Counted from the stretch's first letter, positions 1 to 8,442 are shown. The stretch is 44,419 nt of DNA from Novosphingobium cyanobacteriorum (GCF_029436685.1 NZ_JAROCY010000027.1:1-44419), one strand, 5' to 3'. Notes: generated by a model from the sequence alone, not told the origin. Numbers and translations are program-made.

Positions 1-110
1 GTAATTGTCGCTCGACGGTTGCTCCTCGCAACAGCAAATGGTAGCCAGAATTCACCAACCGGCGCGGCCACCTATCGGCCATCAAAATTGACGCCGACCG
101 GACACCGTAA

Positions 111-578
111 TCGTCGCGCTACAATCCGCCGCTGGCCGCCATCGCGAACCAGTGGTCGGAGCGTCTTGGCCAGCCGGATATCTGGCCCGCGCACCACGCC
201 ACCCTCATCGATCGCTGCCACGCCTTTGGCCAGCCACGCCCCACCCCGCTCCTGCTGCGCTACCGCGCGGGCGACTACAACTGCCTCCACCAGGATCTGT
301 ATGGGCCGATCCACTTCCCCCTGCAGGCCGTCGTCATGCTGAGCGCCGAAGGCAGCTACACCGGCGGCGCGCTTACCCTCGTCGAAAACCGGCCCCGGAT
401 GCAGAGCCGCGTCGAAGTCGTGCCCATCTGCCAGGGCCAGATCGCGCTGATCCCCGTCCGCGACAAACCCCGCATTGGTGCAACCGGCTGGTCGAAGTCC
501 GCCATGCGACATGGGGTCAGCACCGTCCTGTCCGGCGAACGCCAGACCCTTGGCATCATCTTCCACGATGCAAGCTGA
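111..578 (+). pseudogene. 2OG-Fe(II) oxygenase family (COG3826-like), degraded 5' part
   Basis: The reading frame from about 111 to the stop at 576-578 encodes a recognisable C-terminal half of a 2OG-Fe(II) oxygenase of the COG3826 kind. It contains RYNPPLAAIANQW, PTPLLLRYRAGDYNCLHQD (with the HxD iron-binding pair), a TGGALTLVE strand and a final RHGVS...TLGIIFHD block that supplies the distal His. The frame is closed upstream by TAA at 108-110 and TAG at 42-44, and has no start codon before an internal ATG at 336. The normal N-terminal half of about 100 residues is therefore missing or out of frame. Nearby text in another frame weakly resembles the expected upstream sequence, which suggests a frameshift. 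The rest of the gene would lie left of the window. I read it as a pseudogene; a sequencing error cannot be excluded. Confidence 0.6.
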
Positions 579-825
579 CCGCGCCCCCACCGTCCGGATC
601 AATCCTGTTTCCACACAGCAGACCGGTCAGGCCGGCCGGATGCCCGCCCCGCAAGCTGGCAGGGCAGGACGCCGCCATCCGCGAATTCACCCGCAAGCAG
701 CACTAACCGAAACACAACCTTGTGCGGAAGATAACGAAGCCTGGCGGCATAGCCGTCTTGCGTAAGCCTGGATTGGGGGGTGAAACACGCGCAACGCCCC
801 GCGCCACCGCAGAGGACCACGCCCG

Positions 826-1599
826 ATGACCGACCCCCTCGTCCTTCACACCCGCACCGGCGGTCGCGTCGATCTCGTGCTCAACCGGGCTGACAAGTTC
901 AACGCCTTGTCCGAAGAGATGCTTGCCACCCTGCGCGGTGAATTTCAGGCGATCGCCAACGATACCTCGGTCCGCGTCGTCGTCCTATCGGGCTCAGGCC
1001 GCGCCTTCTGCGCCGGGCATGATCTCGCGCAGATGGCCGGCAAGCGCCGCCTTGATTACTATCGCCAGCTCTTCGGGGATTGCGCCCGCGTGATGGAGGC
1101 GATCGTCGCCCTGCCCGTGCCGGTCATCGCCCGCATCCACGGGGTCGCCACCGCAGCCGGCTGCCAGCTCGTCGGCGCCTGCGATCTCGCCATCGCCGCA
1201 GACAGCGCGCGCTTCGCCGTCTCGGGCATCAACGTCGGCCTGTTCTGCTCCACCCCTGCTGTCGCGCTCAGCCGCAATGTCTCGGCCAAGCGCGCCTTCG
1301 AAATGCTTGTCACCGGCCAGTTCATCAATGCCGCCACCGCGCTTGATTGGGGCCTGATCAACCAATCCGTGCCGGTCGAGGAACTTGACACCGCCATCGA
1401 CACGCTGGTCCACGCCATTTCCGCCAAAAGCCCTGACGCCATCCGCCGCGGCAAGGCCCTTTTCCACGCCCAGCGCGAAGTTCCCCGTGCACAGGCCTAT
1501 GCCATGGCTGCCGAAGTCATGGCGCAGAACATGATGGACGAAAACACCGCCGAAGGCATCGAAGCCTTTCTCGAAAAGCGTACGCCGGTGTGGAAGTGA
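826..1599 (+). CDS. Enoyl-CoA hydratase/isomerase family protein (ECHDC3-like)
   Basis: The product is a 257-residue crotonase-fold protein. The oxyanion-hole segment is visible as FCAGHDLAQM near residue 63, and a second one lies in the stretch VATAAGCQLVGACDLA. The sequence follows the ECHDC3 branch closely: GINVGLFCSTPAVALSR in the middle and a terminal FLEKRTPVWK. The two glutamates that catalyse hydration in classical enoyl-CoA hydratases appear to be replaced, by Gln in GCQL and by Gly in the VSGINVG segment. True hydratase activity is therefore doubtful, and a thioesterase, isomerase or other acyl-CoA role is possible. The ATG is preceded by an AGAGGAC ribosome-binding sequence. The gene stands alone, with no obvious operon partner. 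The family assignment is firm; the substrate is unknown. Confidence 0.9.
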   Translation: MTDPLVLHTRTGGRVDLVLNRADKFNALSEEMLATLRGEFQAIANDTSVRVVVLSGSGRAFCAGHDLAQMAGKRRLDYYRQLFGDCARVMEAIVALPVPVIARIHGVATAAGCQLVGACDLAIAADSARFAVSGINVGLFCSTPAVALSRNVSAKRAFEMLVTGQFINAATALDWGLINQSVPVEELDTAIDTLVHAISAKSPDAIRRGKALFHAQREVPRAQAYAMAAEVMAQNMMDENTAEGIEAFLEKRTPVWK

Positions 1600-1752
1600 T
1601 GGCCTGAGCAGCAACTGCGCTCGAACAACAACCGTTTTCGAACCGATCCGGAATATTAAGGCATCCCTTTTTTCTTGCACATCTCGGCGCGGACAATAAT
1701 GCCCCGCCATTCCAATGACGCGATTGATAGATCGGCATTCGGAATAGCACGT

Positions 1753-1772
1753 GGCCGTAATCAATTACGGCC
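1753..1772. promoter_or_regulatory. Perfect dyad just upstream of the OMP gene
   Basis: Two 9-base arms, GGCCGTAAT and ATTACGGCC, are separated by only CA. The dyad ends about 20 bases before the ATG at 1794 and just upstream of the GAGGG ribosome-binding site. It could be an operator or a 5'-UTR stem-loop controlling mRNA stability. The sequence alone does not tell which. Confidence 0.4.
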
Positions 1773-1793
1773 CGACCAAGTGAGGGAAATCTA

Positions 1794-2354
1794 ATGTTCA
1801 AGTATATCGCCGTCGCTGCGGCTTTCGCCGCCACCCCCGCGTTCGCCCAGGATTCCGGTGCTGCCAAGCTCTCGGGGCTGCGCGTGGAACTGCGCGTCGG
1901 CTATGAAACGCCCACCGTCAGCCAGGGTGACGTCTACAAGCTCGGCAACTCGGCCTCGATCGGTGGCGAAGCCGGCTTCGACATTCCGCTGGGCAAGGTC
2001 ACCGTCGGCCCGTTCGTCAACTATGACTATGCCAGCGCCAAGACCTGCGACACCGGCACCTGTCTCGGTTCGGACGGCAACCTCGCCGCCGGCGGCCGCA
2101 TCGGCTTCAACGTTGGCAGCAAGGGTCAGGTCTACGGCAAGCTCGGCTACGACCGCTTCCGCCTCAAGGCTTCGCTCGAAGGCTTTTCGGGTGTCCAGAA
2201 CCTCGATGGCGTGATGGGCGCGATCGGCTACGATCACAACATCACGCGCAACGCCTATGTCGGCATCGAATTCGACTATGCCGATCTCGGCAGCTTCGCC
2301 GGCCTGAACTTCCAGCGCCGCCACGTGGCCGTCACCGCCGGCTACCGCTTCTGA
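1794..2354 (+). CDS. Small outer-membrane beta-barrel protein
   Basis: The protein has 186 residues and starts with a typical signal peptide (MFKYIAVAAAFAATPAFA, cleavage before QDS). Alternating hydrophobic strands follow, and it ends in GYRF, the terminal aromatic residue expected for BAM-dependent outer-membrane insertion. The segment around KTCDTGTCLGSDG holds two cysteines in what looks like a loop. The length and pattern fit the OmpA/Opa-like 8-stranded porin-family barrels (outer membrane beta-barrel domain) common in sphingomonads. A GAGGG ribosome-binding site precedes the ATG, and a perfect dyad lies just upstream. A GC-rich hairpin follows the stop codon. The fold class is well supported; ligand or function is unknown. 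Confidence 0.85.
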   Translation: MFKYIAVAAAFAATPAFAQDSGAAKLSGLRVELRVGYETPTVSQGDVYKLGNSASIGGEAGFDIPLGKVTVGPFVNYDYASAKTCDTGTCLGSDGNLAAGGRIGFNVGSKGQVYGKLGYDRFRLKASLEGFSGVQNLDGVMGAIGYDHNITRNAYVGIEFDYADLGSFAGLNFQRRHVAVTAGYRF

Positions 2355-2361
2355 TCGCGTC

Positions 2362-2385
2362 GGGTGGCGGCTCCGGCCGCCACCC
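2362..2385 (+). terminator. Hairpin after the OMP gene
   Basis: Perfect 9-bp stem (GGGTGGCGG / CCGCCACCC) with a 6-base loop, starting 8 bases after the stop codon. It lacks a long T tract, so it may act as an mRNA 3'-end stabiliser as well as a terminator. Confidence 0.55.
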
Positions 2386-2399
2386 TTCCGACGACAGGT

Positions 2400-2423
2400 T
2401 GATAACAGACGCGTCTGTCATCA
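2400..2423. promoter_or_regulatory. Operator-like 24-bp palindrome between convergent genes
   Basis: The left arm TGATAACAGACG is matched by its complement on the right, with one mismatched pair; the central 14 bases (ACAGACG and CGTCTGT) are perfect. Its size and symmetry resemble TetR/AcrR-type operators. It is followed by TATAAT at 2457-2462, a hairpin with arms 2466-2473 and 2487-2494, and a tandem GTGTCAAC repeat at 2584-2591 and 2593-2600. The flanking genes converge here, so its target is unclear. Nothing coding is recognised between 2355 and 2622. Confidence 0.4.
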
Positions 2424-2622
2424 AAAATAGCGTTTTCCTACACCCCCGGCAAAGTGTATAATCAGGGCCTGTTCCTTGAAATCGTCAACAGGCCGCCGAT
2501 TTCCGCCATTCCTGCACTACGGCAACTGCGCCCGGCTCGCTTTTCGCTCACCTTCGTACCGCTCCGCACTTACCCCCTCGATCGTGTCAACTGTGTCAAC
2601 CTCGCAAAGCAGGTTGCCCTTT

Positions 2623-3822
2623 TCAATACAGGCAAAAACGCGCCCGCTCCTCGATCCAGGCCGCCTCGTCCCGCCCGGCCAGGGCTTCCAGGTCGCCCGG
2701 CTCGCTGGCCGCATCGTCGACCCATTCGCGCAGCGCCGGACCGCCATTGATCACGTCGATCGCCAGCTTGTCGAACACGTACTCATAGGGAAAATCGCGC
2801 CAGATCGGGTAGTCGGGGTAGAGCCGCCGGATGGCCTTGAACGCCAGCGCCTGCAGCCGCCACGGGCGGAAGGCGTGGTGGTCGTAGAAGGCGCCCTCCG
2901 CATGGATCATCAGCGCGCTGCACAGGCTCTTCGCATGCTTGTGGAACGTCGGCTCGAACCAGCACTCGCGGATCGCGCAGCCGGCCAGCCACTGCGGGGC
3001 GAAGGCGCGCATTTCCGCCAGCACCGCCTTTGCATCAACGTCGGGCGCGCCGAACAGCACTTCCAGCGGGCGGGTGGTGCCCCGCCCCTCGCTCAGCGTC
3101 GCGCCCTCGATCATCACCGTGCCGGCATAGGCGCGGGCCATGTTGAGGCTGGCGGCGTTGGGCGACGGATTGATCCAGATGCGGCTTTGCGGCCAGCCCC
3201 AGCCCGGCCCGCTTTCCGGCTGCCAACCCTCCATGGTCACGACCCGGTAGTCGACGTCGAGCTTGAAGTGGTCGACGAACCAGCGGCCCATCTCGCCCAG
3301 CGTCATCCCGTGGCGCATCGGCATGGGGCCGGCACCGACGAAGCTTTCCCAGCCGGGCAGCAGCGTGGTGCCTTCCACCGGGCGGCCGGCGGGGTTGGGC
3401 CGGTCAAGCACCCACACCGCCTTGCCCGTCCCGCTCGCGGCCTCGAGCAGATAGAGCAGCGTGGTGACGAAGGTGTAGATCCGGCAGCCGAGGTCCTGCA
3501 GGTCGAACAGGAACACGTCGGCGCTGTCCATCATCCGCGCCGTCGGCCGCCGCACCTCGCCATAGAGGCTGAACACCGGGATGCCATAGGTGGGGTCCAA
3601 CTCGTCCGCCGTCTCGACCATGTTGTCCTGCTTGTCGCCCTTCAGCCCGTGCTGCGGCCCGAAGGCGGAGGTCACGTTGACCCCGGCGGCGATCAGCGCG
3701 TCAAGCGAGTGGACCAGCCCCTCTGTGGCCGAGGCGGGATGCGCCACCAGCGCGACGCGGCGGCCTTCGAGCGGGGACCTGAGGGCGGGGTCGGCAAGCA
3801 GCCGGTCGATACCGAACTTCAT
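2623..3822 (-). CDS. Exo-beta-N-acetylmuramidase NamZ-like protein (DUF1343)
   Basis: The 399-residue product matches the DUF1343 family, whose characterised members (NamZ, GH171) remove N-acetylmuramic acid from the non-reducing ends of peptidoglycan fragments. Recognisable blocks are VALVAHPAS near the N-terminus, FGPQHGLKGDKQDNM, DVFLFDLQDLGCRIYTFV, VLDRPNPAGRPVEG and NPSPNAASLNMARAY. No signal peptide is apparent when translation starts at the ATG at 3822, so a cytoplasmic role in muropeptide recycling is more likely than secretion. This start is chosen because it forms an ATGA overlap with the stop of the upstream DOMON-like gene and leaves the family's usual N-terminus. The two genes should be co-transcribed. 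The family is well supported; the exact enzyme activity is inferred from the family. Confidence 0.88.
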   Translation of the reverse strand: MKFGIDRLLADPALRSPLEGRRVALVAHPASATEGLVHSLDALIAAGVNVTSAFGPQHGLKGDKQDNMVETADELDPTYGIPVFSLYGEVRRPTARMMDSADVFLFDLQDLGCRIYTFVTTLLYLLEAASGTGKAVWVLDRPNPAGRPVEGTTLLPGWESFVGAGPMPMRHGMTLGEMGRWFVDHFKLDVDYRVVTMEGWQPESGPGWGWPQSRIWINPSPNAASLNMARAYAGTVMIEGATLSEGRGTTRPLEVLFGAPDVDAKAVLAEMRAFAPQWLAGCAIRECWFEPTFHKHAKSLCSALMIHAEGAFYDHHAFRPWRLQALAFKAIRRLYPDYPIWRDFPYEYVFDKLAIDVINGGPALREWVDDAASEPGDLEALAGRDEAAWIEERARFCLY

Positions 3823-4361
3823 GGCGCGCTCGGTGCCGCAAGCCGCGCGGCGAAGCAAGCCTCGTGGTGGAAATCGGGCCGGTCCTCCCGGTGGGCGATG
3901 GCCCAGTATGACTTGCGCCCGCCCTCCTCCTCGATCACCGCGGTCAGCCCGTAAGCCCACGGCAGCGGCGGCAGCGCGGCGGCGGGGATCGCGGCGTCGA
4001 AGATCAGCACCGACTGCCCGCGCCGCGCCGTGCAGACCGGATCGCGCGACACTGGCCGGTCCGCCATCCCCTCCCGGTAACCGGTGAAGTCATAGGCCGC
4101 CCAGCGTTCCGAAGGCGACAGGTTGAACTCGGCGTAGCCCTCGCCACCATCGGGCCGGAGGAACAGTTCGAAGCAGGTGGCCTGCCACAGCCCGTTCGCC
4201 CGCCCCTTGCCCGCCAGCGCCGGCAGGACGAGGGCACCGGCCCCCTCCACCTTCCAGCGCAGCGTCAACCAATTGGCGTCGAGCGACAGCAGGCGGGCGG
4301 AAAGGCCGGTCACGCCAAGCGGCGGATGCGCCGGGTGGGACACAAGCTCGAACGTTTCCAA
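3819..4361 (-). CDS. DOMON-like domain protein
   Basis: This 180-residue protein has the all-beta pattern of DOMON-like domains, for example LTLRWKVEGAGALVLP, LWQATCFELFLRP, YAEFNLSPSERWAAYDF and SYWAIAHREDRPDFH near the end. Related domains bind sugars or haem. It lacks a signal peptide. Its stop codon overlaps the start of the NamZ-like gene by four bases, which argues for translational coupling and a shared role in cell-wall sugar handling. The family link comes from sequence pattern; the binding partner is unknown. It is transcribed away from tyrS, which starts about 50 bases to the right on the other strand. Confidence 0.75.
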   Translation of the reverse strand: METFELVSHPAHPPLGVTGLSARLLSLDANWLTLRWKVEGAGALVLPALAGKGRANGLWQATCFELFLRPDGGEGYAEFNLSPSERWAAYDFTGYREGMADRPVSRDPVCTARRGQSVLIFDAAIPAAALPPLPWAYGLTAVIEEEGGRKSYWAIAHREDRPDFHHEACFAARLAAPSAP

Positions 4362-4411
4362 CCGCGCCGCTCCATGCTAGGCGCGCCCGCGCTCAACACA
4401 CGAAGGCCGCC

Positions 4412-5641
4412 ATGACCCAGTACAAGTCCGACCTCCTCCGCCTGCTCGACGAGCGGGGCTACATCCACCAGCTGACCGATGCCGAAGGCCTCGACACGCT
4501 GGCGAGCGAGCAGGTCGTGCCGGGTTATATCGGCTTCGACGCCACCGCGCCATCGCTGCACGTGGGATCGCTGGTGCAGATCATGATGCTGCGGCGGCTG
4601 CAGCAGGCCGGGCACAAGCCGGTTGTGCTGATGGGCGGCGGCACGACGCGGATCGGCGATCCGACCGGGCGTGACGAGAGCCGCAAGATGCTGACCGACG
4701 AGACCATCGCAGCCAACATCGCATCGATCAGGACCGTCTTCGCCAAGCTGCTGACCTTCGGCGATGGCCCGACCGACGCGATCATGGTCAACAACAACGA
4801 CTGGCTGGGCAAGCTGGGCTACATCGAGCTGCTGCAGGAGGTGGGCACCCACTTCACCGTCAACCGCATGCTGACGTTCGATTCGGTAAAGCTGCGGCTG
4901 GACCGGGAACAGCCGATGACGTTCCTGGAATTCAACTACATGATCCTGCAGGGTTATGACTTCCGCCATCTGAACAAGCACAACGCGGTGCGGTTGCAGA
5001 TGGGCGGGTCCGACCAGTGGGGCAACATCGTCAACGGCATCGAGCTGACCCGCCGCATGGACCAGCGCGAGGTGTTTGGCCTGACGACGCCGCTGCTGAC
5101 CACCGCCGACGGCAAGAAGATGGGCAAGACCGCGGCAGGCGCTGTGTGGCTGAACGAGGACGCGCTGCCGGCCTGGGACTTCTGGCAATACTGGCGCAAC
5201 GCCGACGACCGCGACGTGGGCAAGTTCCTGCGCCTGTTCACCGACCTGCCGCTGGACGAGATCGCGCGGCTTGAGGCGCTGCAGGGCAGCGAGATCAATG
5301 CCGCCAAGGTGGTGCTGGCCAACGAAGTGACCAGGCTGGTGCGCGGCGAGGAAGCGGCGAAGGCCGCCGAAGCGACCGCGGCGACCACCTTTGCCGGCGG
5401 GGGACTCGGGGCCGACCTGCCGACGCTGGAGGTGGCCGAAAGCGAGATCGGGATCATCGATGCGCTGGTCGGACTGGGTTTTGCGGCGAGCCGCGGCGAG
5501 GCCAAAAGGCTGGTGGCCGGCGGCGGGGCGCGCGTGGATGGCGAGGCAGTGAGCGACGAGGGCTACCGTATCCAATTGGCAGATAAGGAAATTCGTGTTT
5601 CCTCCGGCAAGAAGAAGCACGGCGTTTTGCGCCCAGCCTGA
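4412..5641 (+). CDS. tyrS: Tyrosine--tRNA ligase
   Basis: The protein has 409 residues, as expected for a bacterial class Ic tyrosyl-tRNA synthetase. The HIGH-type signature is HVGS near residue 50 and the KMSKS-type signature is KKMGKT near residue 232. Tyrosine- and ATP-site blocks such as YIGFDATAPSLHVGSL and QMGGSDQWGNI are present. The C-terminal 65 residues form an S4 RNA-binding domain (GLGFAASRGEAKRLVAGGGARVDG). It charges tRNA-Tyr in the cytoplasm. The gene is divergent from the DOMON/NamZ pair with a short shared upstream region. No T-box or other leader is visible. Confidence 0.97.
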   Translation: MTQYKSDLLRLLDERGYIHQLTDAEGLDTLASEQVVPGYIGFDATAPSLHVGSLVQIMMLRRLQQAGHKPVVLMGGGTTRIGDPTGRDESRKMLTDETIAANIASIRTVFAKLLTFGDGPTDAIMVNNNDWLGKLGYIELLQEVGTHFTVNRMLTFDSVKLRLDREQPMTFLEFNYMILQGYDFRHLNKHNAVRLQMGGSDQWGNIVNGIELTRRMDQREVFGLTTPLLTTADGKKMGKTAAGAVWLNEDALPAWDFWQYWRNADDRDVGKFLRLFTDLPLDEIARLEALQGSEINAAKVVLANEVTRLVRGEEAAKAAEATAATTFAGGGLGADLPTLEVAESEIGIIDALVGLGFAASRGEAKRLVAGGGARVDGEAVSDEGYRIQLADKEIRVSSGKKKHGVLRPA

Positions 5642-5648
5642 TTGAAAT

Positions 5649-5679
5649 GGCGGCAGATTGACGGAATCTTTCTGCCGCC
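5649..5679 (+). terminator. Possible tyrS 3' hairpin
   Basis: A 9-bp stem (GGCGGCAGA / TCTGCCGCC) with a 13-base loop starts 8 bases after the tyrS stop. A second small hairpin with related arms (CGGCAG / CTGCCG, 5693-5708) follows. There is no T tract, so termination here is uncertain. Confidence 0.35.
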
Positions 5680-5807
5680 TCAGGCATCGCGACGGCAGGA
5701 TTCTGCCGCCGACTTTACGAAATAGTAGCGCTTCCCCGCCAAAATGGCTGCTGAACGCACATGGTGTGCATTAACTTTCGGCAAGCCCATTCTGGCAGGG
5801 AGGAACG

Positions 5808-6146
5808 ATGCCCGGCGGAGCACAGCTTTCAGTCACCGATCAGCGCCGCGCCGCCCGCCATCCGGTTAACCTGCCGGTGATCGGCGAGCACCGCCGGCTG
5901 GGTGACGTGATGCTGACCATCACCAACCTTTCGGCCAACGGCTTCATGATCCAGGGGCAGATCGAACTTGGCCGGGGCGAGCGGGTGACCGTGCGCCTGC
6001 CCCAGATCGGCCGGATCGAAGCCTTCCTGGTATGGAACGCCGATGACCGCGCGGGCTTCCAGTTCGAGCGGATCATCCGCCAGGACGATTTCATGAAGCT
6101 GCTGCGCAGCCTGCAGCCCAATTCGCGACTGCGCCCGGCGCGATGA
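5808..6146 (+). CDS. PilZ domain-containing protein
   Basis: The 112-residue protein consists of a single PilZ domain. The two c-di-GMP binding motifs are visible: the RxxxR element as RRAAR at residues 13-17 and the D/NxSxxG element as NLSANG at about 43-48. The remaining sequence has the expected beta-barrel pattern (GERVTVRLPQIGRIEAFLVW, followed by AGFQFE). It is probably a cytoplasmic c-di-GMP receptor that influences motility, attachment or exopolysaccharide. No output domain is fused to it. An AGGGAGG ribosome-binding site precedes the ATG. It appears monocistronic. Confidence 0.88.
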   Translation: MPGGAQLSVTDQRRAARHPVNLPVIGEHRRLGDVMLTITNLSANGFMIQGQIELGRGERVTVRLPQIGRIEAFLVWNADDRAGFQFERIIRQDDFMKLLRSLQPNSRLRPAR

Positions 6147-6197
6147 CCCCATGAATGGCCGACTGCCATCCTTGTTCGCCCTGCCCCATTTAGGTAT

Positions 6198-6212
6198 TGA
6201 TATATTATATCA
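6198..6212. promoter_or_regulatory. Zur-like palindrome upstream of the TonB receptor
   Basis: A perfect AT-rich dyad, TGATATA-T-TATATCA, lies 48 bases before the receptor's start codon in otherwise GC-rich DNA. Zur boxes in proteobacteria have this architecture. Combined with the ZnuD-like receptor, it suggests repression by zinc-loaded Zur. The repressor gene is not in the window. Confidence 0.6.
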
Positions 6213-6260
6213 TCGCAGTATGGACGCAGCCGGGACGCTGATCGACATACGGGTGCGAAA

Positions 6261-8420
6261 TTGAACAAGACATTGCTGAGCAAGGCTTTCCTCGCGACGG
6301 GCTGCGGCCTGGCCGCCATGGCGCTTTCAACCGGGCCCGCATACGCCGACGCCGCTGCGCCAACGCCGGATGCAGCCGACGCCGCAAGCGGCCCTGCCCG
6401 CACGGCGCAGCAGGACGATGACCACCTGACCCACACCGACGATGGCGGGCATGAGCCGATCATCGTGACCGGACGCCTGATTTCGGGCGACCATGACGCC
6501 ATCGTGGCGCCAGTGGTGCTTTCGGGCGAAGCACTGGCGCGCAATGCATCGCCGCAGATCGGCACGCTGCTGGCCAAGCTGCCGGGCGTTTCGACCAGCG
6601 GCTTTGCGCCCGGCGCATCGCGGCCGGTGCTGCGCGGCTTTGACGGGCCGCGCGTGCAGGTGCTGAACAACGGGCTGGGTTCGCTCGACGCTTCGTCGGT
6701 CTCGGCCGACCATGGCGTGGCGATCGATTCCCTGACCCTGGACCGGGTGGACGTGCTGCACGGACCCGAGGTGCTGCTGTACGCCACCGATCCGGCAGGC
6801 GGCGCAGTGAACGCGGTGGACCGTCGTATCCCGCGCACCGTCCCGACCGACGGCTATGATTTCAACGGTCTTGCCAGCTATGGTTCGGCAGCGGATTCGG
6901 TGAATCTTGGCGGGGCGGCGGAGATCGCGCTGGGCGAGCGGTTCGCAGCGCACTTCGATGCATCGTACAATCATGCGAACGACCTGCGGGTGGGTGGAAA
7001 CGTGCTTTCCCCCCAATTGCGCGATCGCACACTGGCACAGGCCGCCGACCTGATCGACCAGGGCGACCCGTTGGGCGCAGCGGACCTGACGCGGCAAGCC
7101 GATGCCCGCGGCCGACTGAAAAATTCGTGGGCGCATGGCTATACCCTGGGTGCAGGCCTCGCCTTCATCGATGACGGCGGCACGCTGGGCCTGTCGGTTC
7201 AGCGGCTGGCCAGCGATTATGGCATTCCGGCGCGCCCGGCGGTGGGTGACAGCGATCCGGTTTCGATCTCGCTGCGGCAGACGCGGTATGACCTGCACGG
7301 CAGCGTGAACCTTTCCGGCCTGTTTGACCGGCTGGACCTGCGCGCGGCCTATGGCGATTATACGCATGCGGAACTGGATGCCGGTGTTCCCGAGACCCGG
7401 TTCTACAACTCGGCCATCGAATCCCGGCTGGAACTGGTGCAGGCGAAGCGCGGCGGCTGGCGGGGTGAAAGCGGCATCCAGTTTGGCACGCGCAACTTCC
7501 GCGTTGTGGGCGACGAACGATTGGTGCCGGATTCGGTGACCGACCGGTTCGCGGTATTCACGCGCCAGCAGTATTCGTTCGGCCAGTTCGATCTGGAGGG
7601 CAGCGCCCGTTACGAGCGCACGAGCGTGCAGCCCAAGCCCAGCGGCACGCGGACCTTCAATCAGTACGCCGGGGGCTTCGGGTTTGCCTGGCATCCGATG
7701 GAGAGCCTGACCGCGAGCGTATCTTTCACCCATGGCGAACGTGCGCCGAGCGCAGAGGAGCTGTTCATTGACGGCATCCATGACGCGACGCAGTCCTACG
7801 AACGCGGCAACCCGGCGTTCGTGAAGGAACGCAGCAACACCGTGGAAGCGGGTCTTCGCTATCACGACAGCCGCCTGGCGGCGGCGGTGACGGCCTATGC
7901 CACCGATTTCGACGACTTCATCGCGCCGGTTCCGACGGGTGAACTGATCGAAGGATACCCGGTATTCCAGTACATCCAGGCGCCGGCCAAATTCCGCGGC
8001 ATTGAAGCCGAAGGCAGCGTGATTGCGGCGGAATGGGGCGGTGGAAACTCGCTGTCGTTCACGGCGGGTGCGGACTATGTGCGTGCGCAATTGACCGGCA
8101 TCGGCCCTGCCCCGCGCATCCCGCCGCTGCGCGTGCGCGGCGGAAGCGAACTGACGGTGGGGGACTGGAGCCTCTCCGCCGACGTGGTGCACAATTCCCG
8201 GCAGGGCCGCGTTGCGGCCAACGAATTTCCGGTGGGCGCATTCACGCTGGTGAACGCAGGGCTGACTTGGCGGCCGATGGGCAGGAAGGGGCCGATTGCC
8301 CTGATCCTTTCGGGAGACAACCTGACGAACGTGAACGGGCGACTGGCGACCAGCGAAACGCGCGATTTCGTGCCGATTGCCGGGCGCGACGTGAAGCTGA
8401 CACTGTCTGTGAAGATTTGA
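6261..8420 (+). CDS. TonB-dependent receptor, ZnuD-like (probable zinc uptake)
   Basis: The 719-residue outer-membrane receptor has a signal peptide ending near AYADA. A linker rich in Asp and His (DDDHLTHTDDGGHE, about residues 53-66) follows, then a plug domain from about 70 to 190 and a 22-strand-type barrel to the C-terminus. The plug contains PVLRGFDGPRVQVLNNG and the stretch SVSADHGVAIDSLTLDRVDV, then VLLYATDPAGGAVN, which closely follow ZnuD-type zinc receptors. The start used is a TTG at 6261 with GGGTG upstream; the next in-frame ATG, at 6318, would break the signal peptide. A Zur-like dyad lies in the promoter region. An MFS permease gene follows 22 bases downstream. Zinc specificity is inferred; haem or a metallophore is possible. 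Confidence 0.88.
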   Translation: MNKTLLSKAFLATGCGLAAMALSTGPAYADAAAPTPDAADAASGPARTAQQDDDHLTHTDDGGHEPIIVTGRLISGDHDAIVAPVVLSGEALARNASPQIGTLLAKLPGVSTSGFAPGASRPVLRGFDGPRVQVLNNGLGSLDASSVSADHGVAIDSLTLDRVDVLHGPEVLLYATDPAGGAVNAVDRRIPRTVPTDGYDFNGLASYGSAADSVNLGGAAEIALGERFAAHFDASYNHANDLRVGGNVLSPQLRDRTLAQAADLIDQGDPLGAADLTRQADARGRLKNSWAHGYTLGAGLAFIDDGGTLGLSVQRLASDYGIPARPAVGDSDPVSISLRQTRYDLHGSVNLSGLFDRLDLRAAYGDYTHAELDAGVPETRFYNSAIESRLELVQAKRGGWRGESGIQFGTRNFRVVGDERLVPDSVTDRFAVFTRQQYSFGQFDLEGSARYERTSVQPKPSGTRTFNQYAGGFGFAWHPMESLTASVSFTHGERAPSAEELFIDGIHDATQSYERGNPAFVKERSNTVEAGLRYHDSRLAAAVTAYATDFDDFIAPVPTGELIEGYPVFQYIQAPAKFRGIEAEGSVIAAEWGGGNSLSFTAGADYVRAQLTGIGPAPRIPPLRVRGGSELTVGDWSLSADVVHNSRQGRVAANEFPVGAFTLVNAGLTWRPMGRKGPIALILSGDNLTNVNGRLATSETRDFVPIAGRDVKLTLSVKI

Positions 8421-8442
8421 TCCGCAATCAAGTTTTGCTTGC

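Noticed and set aside
2476..2600. Promoter for the NamZ-like gene
   Set aside because: The gene ends here on the minus strand; its promoter must lie near 4362-4411 upstream of the DOMON-like gene.
2476..3954. 492-residue plus-strand open frame
   Set aside because: It is the antisense shadow of the NamZ-like gene; its protein is Arg/Pro/His-rich with no family features.
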